The notes beneath the pieces are model-generated. The model was given only the letters and a program-made list of their open reading frames with translations, was not told where the DNA came from and ran no database searches. Source: CAXBCP01 sp047638395 (lineage in GTDB: Bacteria > Pseudomonadota > Alphaproteobacteria > MPNO01 > UBA830). Taken from it: DNA of 64,000 nucleotides. Of the stretch, positions 34,459-42,707 are shown piece by piece. Position numbers and translations under genes: made by a program. Within the stretch, counting starts at the first letter, position 1; each line of letters opens with the position of its first letter. The DNA lies in the NCBI GenBank assembly GCA_047638395.1, contig JBLIMV010000010.1:94337-158336 (forward strand), written 5' to 3'.

Positions 34459-35103
34459 ATGGCGACGGGCGACGGCCACGGTGAGGATCCGGAGATCAGT
34501 GTTCGCGAACGCAACAGGCGCGACAAGCTGCAGCGTATTACCGCGGCGGCGCGCGGGTTGTTTGTCGAAAAAGGTTTCGACGAGACAACAACGCGTGAAA
34601 TCGCCCGGCGTGCCGATGTCGCCCTCGGCACCTTGTTTCTATACGCGACCGACAAGCGTGACCTGCTGTTTCTGATTTGTACTGATGAGCTGGAAACGCT
34701 GACCGACAAGGCGTTCAGTGCGGTCCCCGAAAAAGACCGGCTGATTGATGAGCTGATCTACATCTTCGATTTCTATTACGGGTATTTCGCAGAACAGCCA
34801 GGTCTGTCCAAGTATATCCTGCGGGAGTTGACGTTTTTCGTCTCGGGCGTGCAGGGACAGCGGTTTCAGTCGAACCGTCACCGCGTGATTTCGCAGCTTG
34901 TGGAGCACCTTAAGGGAACGAAGGCGCGGGGGTTGTTAAAGCAGAGCGCCGATCCGGCAGCTGTAGGTTGGGTCGTGTTTGCGATATATCAGGCGGAAAT
35001 CCGCGAATGGCTGATCGATCCCGCGCCAGACCCCGCGGATGGGCTGCGGTCGTTGCGCCAGGCGCTGAATGTCGCGCTGGATGGCTGTGCTGCGGCAACC
35101 TGA
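34459..35103 (+). CDS. TetR-family transcriptional regulator
   Basis: 214 residues with GGAGGGGCAGGG before the ATG. The N-terminal helix-turn-helix reads AARGLFVEKGFDETTTREIARRADVALGTLFLYATDKRDLL. The C-terminal ligand-binding domain (~75-205) is helical and variable. It is followed, 82 bases on, by an SDR-AMP ligase-amidohydrolase series on the same strand, with palindromic TGAAC/GTTCA sites in the gap. It therefore likely represses this catabolic operon until an aromatic or acyl-CoA ligand appears. Confidence 0.92.
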   Translation: MATGDGHGEDPEISVRERNRRDKLQRITAAARGLFVEKGFDETTTREIARRADVALGTLFLYATDKRDLLFLICTDELETLTDKAFSAVPEKDRLIDELIYIFDFYYGYFAEQPGLSKYILRELTFFVSGVQGQRFQSNRHRVISQLVEHLKGTKARGLLKQSADPAAVGWVVFAIYQAEIREWLIDPAPDPADGLRSLRQALNVALDGCAAAT

Positions 35104-35123
35104 TTTCCTCACTGTTGCTATAT

Positions 35124-35165
35124 TGAACATGTTCATTTAATTTGACGGCTGAATAAGAACGTTCA
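35124..35165. promoter_or_regulatory. Paired TetR operator candidates before the SDR operon
   Basis: TGAACATGTTCA (35124-35135, perfect) and AGAACGTTCA (35156-35165, core GAACGTTC perfect) share the half-site GAAC/GTTC and are centred ~31 bases apart, about three helical turns. They sit between the TetR gene and the SDR start at 35186. Confidence 0.5.
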
Positions 35166-35185
35166 GACAGGCGAGGGAAGATTAA

Positions 35186-35947
35186 ATGGCAGACAGTAAA
35201 CCAGCGGCCCTGGTTACCGGCTCGGCAACAGGGATCGGGCGCGCCGAGGCAATCGCTCTTGCGGCGGCAGGATACGATGTCGCGGTGAATTACAGCCGGA
35301 GTAAGGCTGCCGCAGAAGAAACCGCGGCGGCCTGCGCCGAACACGGTGCCAAAACCGTCGTTATCGGCTGCGATGTTGCGGACGATACCCAGGTCAAGGC
35401 AATGGTGGCGGAGATCGACGCTACATTCGGCCGGCTCGACGCGCTCTGCAACAATGCCGGTATTACCAGCACAGCACCCTTCAAAGACCTCGACGCCATC
35501 GATTTCGATGAATGGGACCGTGTAATGGCGGTTAACGTCCGGAGCATCGTGCAGGTCACGCGCGCCTGTGCGCCGGCGCTGCGCGCGGCCAAGGGCGCCA
35601 TCGTGAATACCGCCAGCATCGTCGGTCTGCGCCCCGGCCCGCAGCCGCTCGCCTATTCGACGAGTAAGGCGGCGGTCATTGCATTGACCAAAACACTGGC
35701 ACTGGCGCTCGGCCCCGATATCCGGGTTAACGCCATTGCGCCCGGCTGGATGGAAGGCGAATGGATGGAACGGATGCTCGGCGATAATTACGACCGCCTG
35801 ATGGAGCGCCGCGCCAAGATGACGCCGCTGAAACGGTGCGTCACTGACGCCGATGTGGCGGAAACCGCCCTGAGCCTGATCCAGGGCAATCGCTTCGTGA
35901 CCGGCGAGATCATCGTGATCGACGGCGGTTTTGCAGCGTCGACTTAG
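35186..35947 (+). CDS. Short-chain dehydrogenase/reductase
   Basis: 253 residues, with GCGAGGGAAG before the ATG. NAD(P)-binding motif VTGSATGIGRAEAIAL, NNAGI, catalytic Ser/Tyr/Lys region NTASIVGLRPGPQPLAYSTSKAA and the C-terminal GEIIVIDGGFAAS. It resembles FabG-like or 2,3-dihydro-2,3-dihydroxybenzoate dehydrogenase-like members. Together with the EntE-like ligase next door, it could act on a dihydroxybenzoate-type or hydroxyacyl compound. First gene of the TetR-controlled series. Confidence 0.9.
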   Translation: MADSKPAALVTGSATGIGRAEAIALAAAGYDVAVNYSRSKAAAEETAAACAEHGAKTVVIGCDVADDTQVKAMVAEIDATFGRLDALCNNAGITSTAPFKDLDAIDFDEWDRVMAVNVRSIVQVTRACAPALRAAKGAIVNTASIVGLRPGPQPLAYSTSKAAVIALTKTLALALGPDIRVNAIAPGWMEGEWMERMLGDNYDRLMERRAKMTPLKRCVTDADVAETALSLIQGNRFVTGEIIVIDGGFAAST

Positions 35948-35994
35948 GGCGCTCGAAAATATTTTCGACGTAAGCGTAAGAGGGGACGAACACG

Positions 35995-37641
35995 ATGCTT
36001 GAAGGTTTTGTCGGCTTTCCGCCGGAATACGCCGCCCGTTACCGCGAAAAGGGTTACTGGGAAGACCGGTCACTGCGCGACCAGTTCGCCGAAAACCTGT
36101 TCGGTCCTTATGCCGACCGGGTTGCGGTTATCGATGGCGATGTGTCGGTCACCTATGCCGGGATCGATAGGATCTCGCAGAAACTTGCGCTGAATTTGTG
36201 GGACCTCGGCCTCCGTCCGTTGGACCGGGTCGTGGTGATGCTGCCGAACGTGATCGAGTTTGCGTATCTGTATTTCGCGCTCCAGAAAATCGGCGCCATT
36301 CCGATCTGCGCGCTGGCGACCCACCGGTATCACGAATTGAGCCAATTCACCGAAATTGCCCAGGCGAAGATGTGCATCGCGCCCGACCGCCAGCGTGATT
36401 TTGAATTCGCGCCGATGATCGCGCGGGTCCAGGCGGAAAACCCCTGTATGACGCAGGGCATTATTTACGGTGACGCGCCGGACGGCTTTATGTCCTTCGC
36501 CGATGTGATGGACCGTGAGCCGACGGCGACGGCAGAGGTGCTGGATGGCATCGAGATCGACCCGACCGACCCGGCGGTGTTCCAGCTTTCCGGTGGCACC
36601 ACGGGTGTGCCGAAGCTGATCCCGCGGACCCATAACGATTACTGGCTGAATTCGAAGCTCGCCACCGAGTCGACCGAAGTGCACCCCGATAGCTGCCTGC
36701 TTTTGGTTTTGCCGATTGGCCACAACCTGCCGCTGGCCTGCCCCGGCATGCAGGGCTTCATGATGAAGGGCGCGCGCGTCGTACTCAGCACAAGTGCGCG
36801 GCCGGACAACGTCTTCAAACTGGTGGAAAAACATGGTGTGACGCATATCCACGTGGTCCCGGCGCTGCTGATCCGCTGGATCAACGATCCCCATATCGGT
36901 GATTACGACCTGTCGTCGTTGCGCATGATACAGAGTGGGGGGCAGCGCCTGCAGCCCGAAATCCGTATCCGCACGCGTGAACTGATCCCGTCTGTCTTCG
37001 TGCAGGAGAATTTCGGCATGTCCGAAGGCACGCTGATGTTTGTGCGCAAGGGCGATCCGGAAGACGTACAACTTGAAACGGTCGGTCGCCCGGTCTGCGA
37101 GGACGATGAAGTTCGCCTGATCGACGAGGACGGCAATGAAGTGCCGTTCGGCGAGGTCGGCGAGCTGAGCGTGCGTGGCCCATACACGCTGCGCGGCTAT
37201 TTCGGCTCACCCGAACACAATGCCAAGGTCTTCACGGCGGAAGGTTTTTACTGCTCCGGCGATCTGCTGCGCCAGCATCCGTCGGGCAATTATATGGTAG
37301 AGGGAAGGATCAAGGACGTCATCAACCGCGGCGGCGAAAAGATCAGCGCCGAAGAGGTCGAAAACCTGATCCTGCAATACCCTGCGGTCCAGAACGTCGC
37401 GTGTGTTGCCATGCCGGACCCGCTGCTGGGTGAGCGCATGTGCGCCTGTGTGATCCCGAAGGCAGGGGAGACCGTCGATTTTGGTGAGCTGATCGCGTTT
37501 CTGGAGACCAAGGAGTTCGCCCGTCACAAGCTGCCCGAGCGGCTTGAGCTGATGGAAGAGTTCCCGCTGTCGACCTTCGGCAAGGTATCCAAGAAATCGC
37601 TGGTTGAGATGGTCACGGCCAAGCTCGAAAACAACGCTTAA
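35995..37641 (+). CDS. Aryl acid-AMP/CoA ligase (2,3-dihydroxybenzoate- or salicylate-AMP ligase-like)
   Basis: 548 residues of the ANL adenylating family, with GAGGGGAC before the ATG. The P-loop-like A3 motif is LSGGTTGVPKLIPRTHNDY, the A5 region QENFGMSEGTLMFVR, the A8 hinge EGRIKDVINRGGEKISAEEVE and the catalytic C-terminal Lys lies in FPLSTFGKVSKKSLVE. The N-terminus (GFPPEYAARYREKGYWEDRSLRDQF) and the A4 region HNLPLACPG closely resemble EntE/DhbE and salicylate-activating ligases. There are no siderophore synthetase or carrier genes here, so activation of an aryl acid to its CoA thioester for breakdown is more likely than siderophore synthesis (inference). Confidence 0.85.
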   Translation: MLEGFVGFPPEYAARYREKGYWEDRSLRDQFAENLFGPYADRVAVIDGDVSVTYAGIDRISQKLALNLWDLGLRPLDRVVVMLPNVIEFAYLYFALQKIGAIPICALATHRYHELSQFTEIAQAKMCIAPDRQRDFEFAPMIARVQAENPCMTQGIIYGDAPDGFMSFADVMDREPTATAEVLDGIEIDPTDPAVFQLSGGTTGVPKLIPRTHNDYWLNSKLATESTEVHPDSCLLLVLPIGHNLPLACPGMQGFMMKGARVVLSTSARPDNVFKLVEKHGVTHIHVVPALLIRWINDPHIGDYDLSSLRMIQSGGQRLQPEIRIRTRELIPSVFVQENFGMSEGTLMFVRKGDPEDVQLETVGRPVCEDDEVRLIDEDGNEVPFGEVGELSVRGPYTLRGYFGSPEHNAKVFTAEGFYCSGDLLRQHPSGNYMVEGRIKDVINRGGEKISAEEVENLILQYPAVQNVACVAMPDPLLGERMCACVIPKAGETVDFGELIAFLETKEFARHKLPERLELMEEFPLSTFGKVSKKSLVEMVTAKLENNA

Positions 37642-37657
37642 AGATACGAGGCACAAA

Positions 37658-38500
37658 ATGCGCATTATCGATCTTCACTGCTATCCCAACACCCAGCCCT
37701 GGATCGACTGTCAGGGCCCGTATGTGCGGGCGCTCGCCGAATACTGGGATCGCGAGTGGCTCGCCAAGGAAGAAGACGACGTCATTGCCGAGTTCACCGA
37801 TGCGGGTGTGGACGCCGTGCTGGTGGCACTCGATCTGGAAACCACGATCGATACGCCGCCCTGTTCGAACGAATACGTCACCGGTATGTGGAAGCGTCAT
37901 CCCGACCGGGTCATTCAGGCGTGGGGTGCTGTCGACCCGTTCAAGGGCGAGGTCGCGATCCGCGAAGCAAGAGAAGCGATCGAGGTGCACGGCATGCTCG
38001 GCTTCCATTTCCATCCGATCATGGGGCACTTCGCGGTCAATGACCGCGTGCATTACCCGCTCTTCGAGGTCATCAACGAGTTGAAGGCGCCGGTCATGAT
38101 CGATGTCGGTACCACCGGCATGGGCGCGGGTATTCCGGGCGGCATGGGCGCCAAGATCCGACATGCGCATCCGGCCGCCATTGATGAGCTTGCCGCCGAT
38201 TTCCCCGATCTCACCATCATTGCCGCCCATCCCGGGTGGCCCTGGGTTGACGAGATGACGGCGGTTGCCCTGCACAAGGGGAACGTGTTCTGGGAAATGT
38301 CCGGCTGGGCGCCCAAGCATTTCCCGCCGCAGCTCAAAATTGATATGCGCGCACGCCTGCAGGACAAGATCATGTTCGGCAGCGACTACCCGAGCCTGCC
38401 GTATGAGCGCATTTTTCGCGAATGGGATGAGCTCGGCTATAAGCCTGAAGTGATGGAAAAGATCTATCACGGCAACGCGGAGCGCGTGCTTGGGCTGTAA
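37658..38500 (+). CDS. Amidohydrolase-2 family protein (ACMSD/decarboxylase type)
   Basis: 280 residues from the ATG at 37658, preceded by GAGG, 16 bases after the ligase stop. Metal-dependent TIM-barrel hydrolase of the amidohydrolase_2 family. Visible features are IDLHCYPN in place of the usual D-x-H-x-H start, GFHFHPIMGHF in the middle, IIAAHPGWPWVDE with the conserved His, and the catalytic Asp in MFGSDYPSLPYERI. Members decarboxylate or hydrolyse aromatic acids (for example gamma-resorcylate or ACMS). As the N-terminal H-x-H is incomplete (HCY), metal binding may differ. It is probably the third enzyme of the TetR-controlled operon. Confidence 0.85.
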   Translation: MRIIDLHCYPNTQPWIDCQGPYVRALAEYWDREWLAKEEDDVIAEFTDAGVDAVLVALDLETTIDTPPCSNEYVTGMWKRHPDRVIQAWGAVDPFKGEVAIREAREAIEVHGMLGFHFHPIMGHFAVNDRVHYPLFEVINELKAPVMIDVGTTGMGAGIPGGMGAKIRHAHPAAIDELAADFPDLTIIAAHPGWPWVDEMTAVALHKGNVFWEMSGWAPKHFPPQLKIDMRARLQDKIMFGSDYPSLPYERIFREWDELGYKPEVMEKIYHGNAERVLGL

Positions 38501-38541
38501 GCACGTGTAACTACACGAATTTGTTTCGGAGTTTCGTGAAA

Positions 38542-38621
38542 TTGTCATCCCGGGCCTGTCCCGGGATCCAGATGGCCGTCGGCTGAAAAGACTGGACCCC
38601 GGAATAAATCCGGGGTGACAA
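38542..38621. repeat. Dispersed palindromic repeat, copy 1 (inverted orientation)
   Basis: Two hairpin arms: TCATCCCGGG..CCCGGGATCCAG on the left and CTGGACCCCGG..CCGGGGTGACAA on the right, ~20 bases apart. It is the reverse-oriented form of the elements at 40544 and 44320. Elements of this look are common between genes in Alphaproteobacteria. Confidence 0.85.
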
Positions 38622-38660
38622 GTTACTATTTATCCTACTTATTCCGTCGGCATAGAGTCT

Positions 38661-38680
38661 GCCCCGGATTTGATCCGGGC
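38661..38680. repeat. Partial palindromic repeat (half element)
   Basis: GCCCCGGATTTGATCCGGGC forms a 7-bp hairpin CCCGGAT-TTG-ATCCGGG, like one arm of the dispersed repeat 40 bases upstream. Confidence 0.55.
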
Positions 38681-38743
38681 ACTGAGGGCATTGAGGTTGG
38701 ACGCGCGCGGAATGCGTCCAGCGTGCCGAAAACGGGACGGGTT

Positions 38744-39565
38744 CTACGCTGCGATCCCCAGGATTTCCGCCACTTCCGGCCAGCTTTGTGCGCCGTTGTT
38801 CTTCAGGTCATCCGTCAGATGGTCCGGCATCCAGTCGAGGAACGCCGGCGCAAAGGTCGGGCGTTCTTTGATGCGCTCCAGCCATTTGGCGACGCCGGGC
38901 AGGCGTCCGCCCTCCCACATTGGCTGCATCGACATCATGTCGAGCCGGATGACGTAAGGCGTCATGGCGATGTCGGCAAAGGTGAACCGGTCGCCCGCCA
39001 GCCATTCCGATTGGCTGAGCGCGTCTTCCATTTTTTTCAGGTAGCGGTCGTACAGTTCGACCACCTTTCGGGCGCCCGGGGCATCGAAACCGTCGCGGAC
39101 GAAGATTTTTTTGCGTTCGTGCCAGTCTGCCGTGACAGAAAAGGGCGGCGTCGAGTTGAGAAACTCCTGCACCTTTTCCGCGCCAAGCCGCTGGATCGTA
39201 TGCCGGTGCGACGACATGAACGTCATCGCGCCACATGCGGGGTGCAGGTCTTCGTCCACGGCCTTGGTCCAGTACCTTACTTCGGCGCGCATCAACGGAT
39301 CCGCTGGGCGGACCTGGCGTTCGGGAAACACGTCGTCGAGATATTCACAGATATTGGTGGAATCCCGAATGACCGTCCCGTTATGGATGAGGGTCGGCAC
39401 GACAGCCTTGGGATTCAGCTTGATGTATTCCGGGTCAAACTGGTCGCCCTTCAGGATGTCGATGTAGTGGCCTTCCCAGGGCAGGTCCTTCTCTGCCAAA
39501 TAAAACCGCACCTTGGCGGCACAAACGGACGATCCGTGGTGATACAGTTCCAGTTGATCGGCCAT
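38744..39565 (-). CDS. Glutathione S-transferase family protein
   Basis: 273 residues, GGGGAG before the ATG. An N-terminal thioredoxin-like domain (LELYHHGSSVCAAKVRFYLAEKDL, then the cis-Pro and glutathione-binding segment NPKAVVPTLIHNGTVIRDSTNICEYLD) and a C-terminal helical domain with GDRFTFADIAMTPYVIRLDMM. Ser/Cys in GSSVC is the candidate active-site residue. The C-terminal domain is longer than in classic GSTs. It may act as a dehalogenase, lyase or isomerase on xenobiotic or aromatic compounds; no substrate can be given. A second GST gene lies upstream in the same direction. Confidence 0.88.
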   Translation of the reverse strand: MADQLELYHHGSSVCAAKVRFYLAEKDLPWEGHYIDILKGDQFDPEYIKLNPKAVVPTLIHNGTVIRDSTNICEYLDDVFPERQVRPADPLMRAEVRYWTKAVDEDLHPACGAMTFMSSHRHTIQRLGAEKVQEFLNSTPPFSVTADWHERKKIFVRDGFDAPGARKVVELYDRYLKKMEDALSQSEWLAGDRFTFADIAMTPYVIRLDMMSMQPMWEGGRLPGVAKWLERIKERPTFAPAFLDWMPDHLTDDLKNNGAQSWPEVAEILGIAA

Positions 39566-39660
39566 GGCGTTTTTCTCCCCAAGTGACGGGCTATCGTGAT
39601 GGGCTATAAATTTAGCATGGGCGTGGGTGATGTCACGCCTGCGGTCCCTGGTGCGGGCCC

Positions 39661-40479
39661 CTAATGTGGAACCGTTTCGAGGTATTCCGCCCGTTTCGCC
39701 GCCACTGCGTCCCGCAGTTTCGTGCCGCTATCGCCCATATTGGCGATGTCGTCGGCGTCCAGCCGGCCCGGAATACAAGTTTGGGCGGACGGCCGCGCCT
39801 TGGCCCGTTCCCACCATTCAGCGACGTTCGGGCGGTCGTCCATCCAGATATCGATGAGGTTGAGGTATTCGATGCGCCACAGATAGGGGATCATGTTGAT
39901 ATCGGCGAGGGTGAACATGTCGCCCAGCAGCCAGGGCCCGCCGAATTCTTTCAGCGACGCATCCAGCGCCTTGAACGCCTTTTCCCAGTTGCCGATGGCC
40001 TGGAACACGTAGGGGCTCTCGACCCCAAGCTCATAGGTGGACATCAGCCGCGCCCGCTTATTCGGGTCGCCCACGTTAGTGAAGCGGGTTTCGCGCTTTT
40101 CAGCCGGCATCTGCTGCATTCTTTCGCGGAACATGGCGGAAAATGACAGCTCGCGCGTCGCTTCGAAGATGGTTTCGTCCACCAGCTTGGAAAACTGGCG
40201 CATCCGGGATTTGAGGAACGCATCGTCCGGTATCAGCGGGGAATCCGGACAGATCTCATCGACATATTCGCAGATCAGCGACGATTCCGGGATCGCGCGG
40301 CCGTCATGCACCAGCGTCGGCACTACGCCCTTGGGGTTCAGCTTCAGGTATTCCGGATCGTACTGCTCAGCCGCGAACAGGTTGATCAGATGCTCGTCAT
40401 AGCTGAGGTCTTTTTCGGCCAGCGTGATGAAGACCTTCTGCGTGCAGATGGAATTGTGGAATGTGTAGAGGGTGAGCAT
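39661..40479 (-). CDS. Glutathione S-transferase family protein (second copy)
   Basis: 272 residues from the ATG at 40479, which begins the thioredoxin fold MLTLYTFHNSICTQKVFITLAEKDL; a start 12 codons upstream adds nothing. Glutathione-binding segment NPKGVVPTLVHDGRAIPESSLICEYVD. The C-terminal domain is long, with GDMFTLADINMIPYLWRIEYL. It is a paralogue of the gene at 38744 (same length, same LNPK-VVPTL and CEY-D pattern), an older duplication judging by the divergence. The two are on the same strand and separated by ~95 bases. Confidence 0.88.
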   Translation of the reverse strand: MLTLYTFHNSICTQKVFITLAEKDLSYDEHLINLFAAEQYDPEYLKLNPKGVVPTLVHDGRAIPESSLICEYVDEICPDSPLIPDDAFLKSRMRQFSKLVDETIFEATRELSFSAMFRERMQQMPAEKRETRFTNVGDPNKRARLMSTYELGVESPYVFQAIGNWEKAFKALDASLKEFGGPWLLGDMFTLADINMIPYLWRIEYLNLIDIWMDDRPNVAEWWERAKARPSAQTCIPGRLDADDIANMGDSGTKLRDAVAAKRAEYLETVPH

Positions 40480-40543
40480 GCTTCTATCCCGCGTGTCGGT
40501 TACTGTACGTACCAATATCCAGCAATCCGGCCGGTAATCATAG

Positions 40544-40622
40544 TTGTCACCCCGGATTTATTCCGGGGTCCAGTCGCCCGGAGCCGGCACTGCGCTGGAT
40601 CCCGGCACGAGGCTGGGATGAC
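40544..40622. repeat. Dispersed palindromic repeat, copy 2
   Basis: TTGTCACCCCGGA..TCCGGGGTCCAG on the left and CTGGATCCCGGCACGA..CTGGGATGAC on the right. Same orientation as the element at 44320, opposite to 38542. Confidence 0.85.
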
Positions 40623-40703
40623 GAGGGGGGCTGGGAGCACGTTTTGACAATCTGGGTGGAATGCAGTCGATTATGTCCCCCCGAACCTACCCGGCAGTGA
40701 AAA

Positions 40704-41480
40704 ATGGCGCCCCCAATGAAAGATCAGGCAAAAAAAGACCAGATCCGCGCGTTGCTCAAAAGCATCGAAACCGGCGATCCCGGCCCGGTCGCTGTCGTTA
40801 ATGAGGCAAAATATATCCAGCACAATCCCCAGACCCATGGGGGGAGCGAAGGCCTGGCAGCTCTGTTCAAGCGGCTGTCGGAGACATCGCCCCGGGTAAA
40901 CATCGTGCGTGCCTTCGAGGACGGCGATTTTGTCTTCGGCCATACCGAATACGATTTTGCCAGCCGGCGGATCGGTTTTGAGGTGTTTCGCTTCGAAGAC
41001 GGGCAGGCGGTGGAACACTGGGACAACATCCAGGCCAGGCTGGGCCCCAACGAGTCCGGGCGCAGCATGGTCGACGGGCCGACCGAGGCGACCGACCTTG
41101 ATCAGACCGAGCAAAACCGCGCCCTTGTGCGGTCTTTTGTCGAGGAGGTGCTGATCGATGGACAGACGGAACGCCTGACGGACTATGTCGATGAAGCCTA
41201 TGCTGAGCATAATCCGCGCCTGGGAGATGGCGTGGCGGCGCTCAGGGCGGCTCTGGCGCTAACGCATGAGGGGCGGCGGGAGGTCGACTATCAGCAGGTC
41301 CACCGCGTCCTCGCTGAGGGCAATTTCGTGTTGTGCGTCAGCGAAGGCACCTTTGGCGGGGTTCATTCCGCCCTGTACGACCTGTTCAGGGTCGCTGACG
41401 GCAAGCTGGTGGAGCACTGGGACACAACCGAAAAGATCGCTCCCCGGAGTGAGTGGAAGAACGATAACGGGAAGTTTTGA
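40704..41480 (+). CDS. Double SnoaL-like (NTF2-fold) protein
   Basis: 258 residues made of two homologous SnoaL-like halves. The first (~10-115) contains YIQHNPQTHGGSEGLAALFK and ends VFRFEDGQAVEHWDNIQ. The second (~130-245) contains YAEHNPRLGDGVAALRAAL and ends DLFRVADGKLVEHWDTTEKI. The paired QHNP/EHNP and VEHWD motifs show an internal duplication. Such proteins act as polyketide-type cyclases, isomerases or small hydrolases, or bind small molecules. No signal peptide. Standing alone between a repeat and a Sel1 gene, its role is open. Confidence 0.82.
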   Translation: MAPPMKDQAKKDQIRALLKSIETGDPGPVAVVNEAKYIQHNPQTHGGSEGLAALFKRLSETSPRVNIVRAFEDGDFVFGHTEYDFASRRIGFEVFRFEDGQAVEHWDNIQARLGPNESGRSMVDGPTEATDLDQTEQNRALVRSFVEEVLIDGQTERLTDYVDEAYAEHNPRLGDGVAALRAALALTHEGRREVDYQQVHRVLAEGNFVLCVSEGTFGGVHSALYDLFRVADGKLVEHWDTTEKIAPRSEWKNDNGKF

Positions 41481-41566
41481 GGCTGGATTTTTCGAACTCG
41501 GCAACTTAAACGTGCTGAATACGAACTGACGCATTGAGCAAGTGTCGAGATTGGGTGAGGGGATTC

Positions 41567-42283
41567 ATGCTGCGCAAATTACTTACTGGCATATTGATCG
41601 TTTCGGTCTTGGGCGTGTTTGTTCTTTCCGAAGCTTCGGCAAATGATTTCGAGACGGGTGTTCAGGAACTTCAACGCGGAAATAATGCCAAGGGTATAAG
41701 TTTGCTGTTGCCGTTGGCGGATAGCGGGCATGTTAGCGCTCAGTCAGCGCTATCTGGATTGTATGCGACCGGACAGGCCCCGAAACTAGGGGCGGAGAAG
41801 GTTCTAGGCTGGTTAGTGCGAATTGTGTCGGGCGAAGCTGGAAACCCAAAATTATTGGGGCGCGTTCCGGCTTCTAGCTTTCGTTTTCCACGTGAGATGT
41901 ATTACATCGGTGCGATCTATATGCAGGGGATCGGAGTGCCCTCGGATTATGCCGAAGCGCTAAAATGGTTGAGGCGGTCATCCGACCGATGGTATCCGCC
42001 ATCCTTTTATCTTATGGGTTTGCTATATAAATTCGGGCAATCCGAACGGCGAGCGAGCGAAGAAGGTAATAAAGTACTCCGAGACGGCGTTATCCAAGAT
42101 AATGTCCTCGCCTATATGTGGCTTGAAATCGCCTCAAATTTCAAAGTGCCAAACGCAGAGCGGGACCTCGCTGAGTTGTCGACTTCAATAGATCCAGAAG
42201 ACAAAGTCGAGGGCAAAAGGCTCGCGCGCGAATGGCTCCGCAAATATCTCGCAAAAAGAAACGCCTACCGTCAGCGTCAATAG
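41567..42283 (+). CDS. Secreted Sel1-repeat protein
   Basis: 238 residues from the ATG at 41567 with GAGGGG before it; a TTG at 41534 gives a longer, unlikely form. Signal peptide MLRKLLTGILIVSVLGVFVLSEASA. Sel1-type helical repeats are visible around GNNAKGISLLLPLADSGHVSAQSALSGLYATG and YYIGAIYMQGIGVPSDYAEALKWLRRSSDRWYP. These mediate protein contacts in the periplasm or at the membrane. Codon use is less GC-rich than in the flanking genes (many AAA, TTA-rich codons), so it may have been acquired separately. Confidence 0.8.
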   Translation: MLRKLLTGILIVSVLGVFVLSEASANDFETGVQELQRGNNAKGISLLLPLADSGHVSAQSALSGLYATGQAPKLGAEKVLGWLVRIVSGEAGNPKLLGRVPASSFRFPREMYYIGAIYMQGIGVPSDYAEALKWLRRSSDRWYPPSFYLMGLLYKFGQSERRASEEGNKVLRDGVIQDNVLAYMWLEIASNFKVPNAERDLAELSTSIDPEDKVEGKRLAREWLRKYLAKRNAYRQRQ

Positions 42284-42289
42284 TATCAG

Positions 42290-42667
42290 CTAACCCTCCC
42301 CAAAATCCCCAGCCTGATGCTCGACCAGGTGCTTGTAGTCTTCCCGGATCGGGTTGAACACGTCGAGGTTCATGGCGGGCTCGTCGCCGATCACTTCGCC
42401 CCAGTGGATCACGTCGGGCGGGATGCGGATCATGCTGCCGGGGCCGGCGTCATAGACTTCGTCGCCGACATGGAAGCGCACCGTGCCCTGGACGATCACC
42501 GCGATCTGTTCGAACGGGTGGCTGTGCGGGCCGGGCTCCATGCCGGGCTGCATCCAGTTCATCACCAGCAGCGTGTCCTCGCCGCGGAAACCGACGCGCT
42601 CGATGCCCTCACGGACGGCTTCCTTGTCCAGTTTGTCCCAGTTCGCAAAACTCGTTACTTCAACCAT
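42290..42667 (-). CDS. Small cupin-domain protein
   Basis: 125 residues, single cupin barrel. Motif 1 is PGMEPGPHSHPFEQIAVIVQGTVRFHVGDE (H-x-H and Glu), motif 2 around GSMIRIPPDVIHWGEV. It probably binds a divalent metal and a small acid. It lies 40 bases downstream of the hydantoinase B gene on the same strand and may be the last gene of that operon. Confidence 0.85.
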   Translation of the reverse strand: MVEVTSFANWDKLDKEAVREGIERVGFRGEDTLLVMNWMQPGMEPGPHSHPFEQIAVIVQGTVRFHVGDEVYDAGPGSMIRIPPDVIHWGEVIGDEPAMNLDVFNPIREDYKHLVEHQAGDFGEG

Positions 42668-42707
42668 TACAATGTTTTCCCGTATTTTTATAATCTAATT
42701 TATCACA

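Noticed and set aside
35995..37641. Siderophore (enterobactin/bacillibactin-like) biosynthesis cluster
   Set aside because: Only the ligase and an SDR recall this pathway; isochorismate genes, carrier and peptide synthetase genes are missing.
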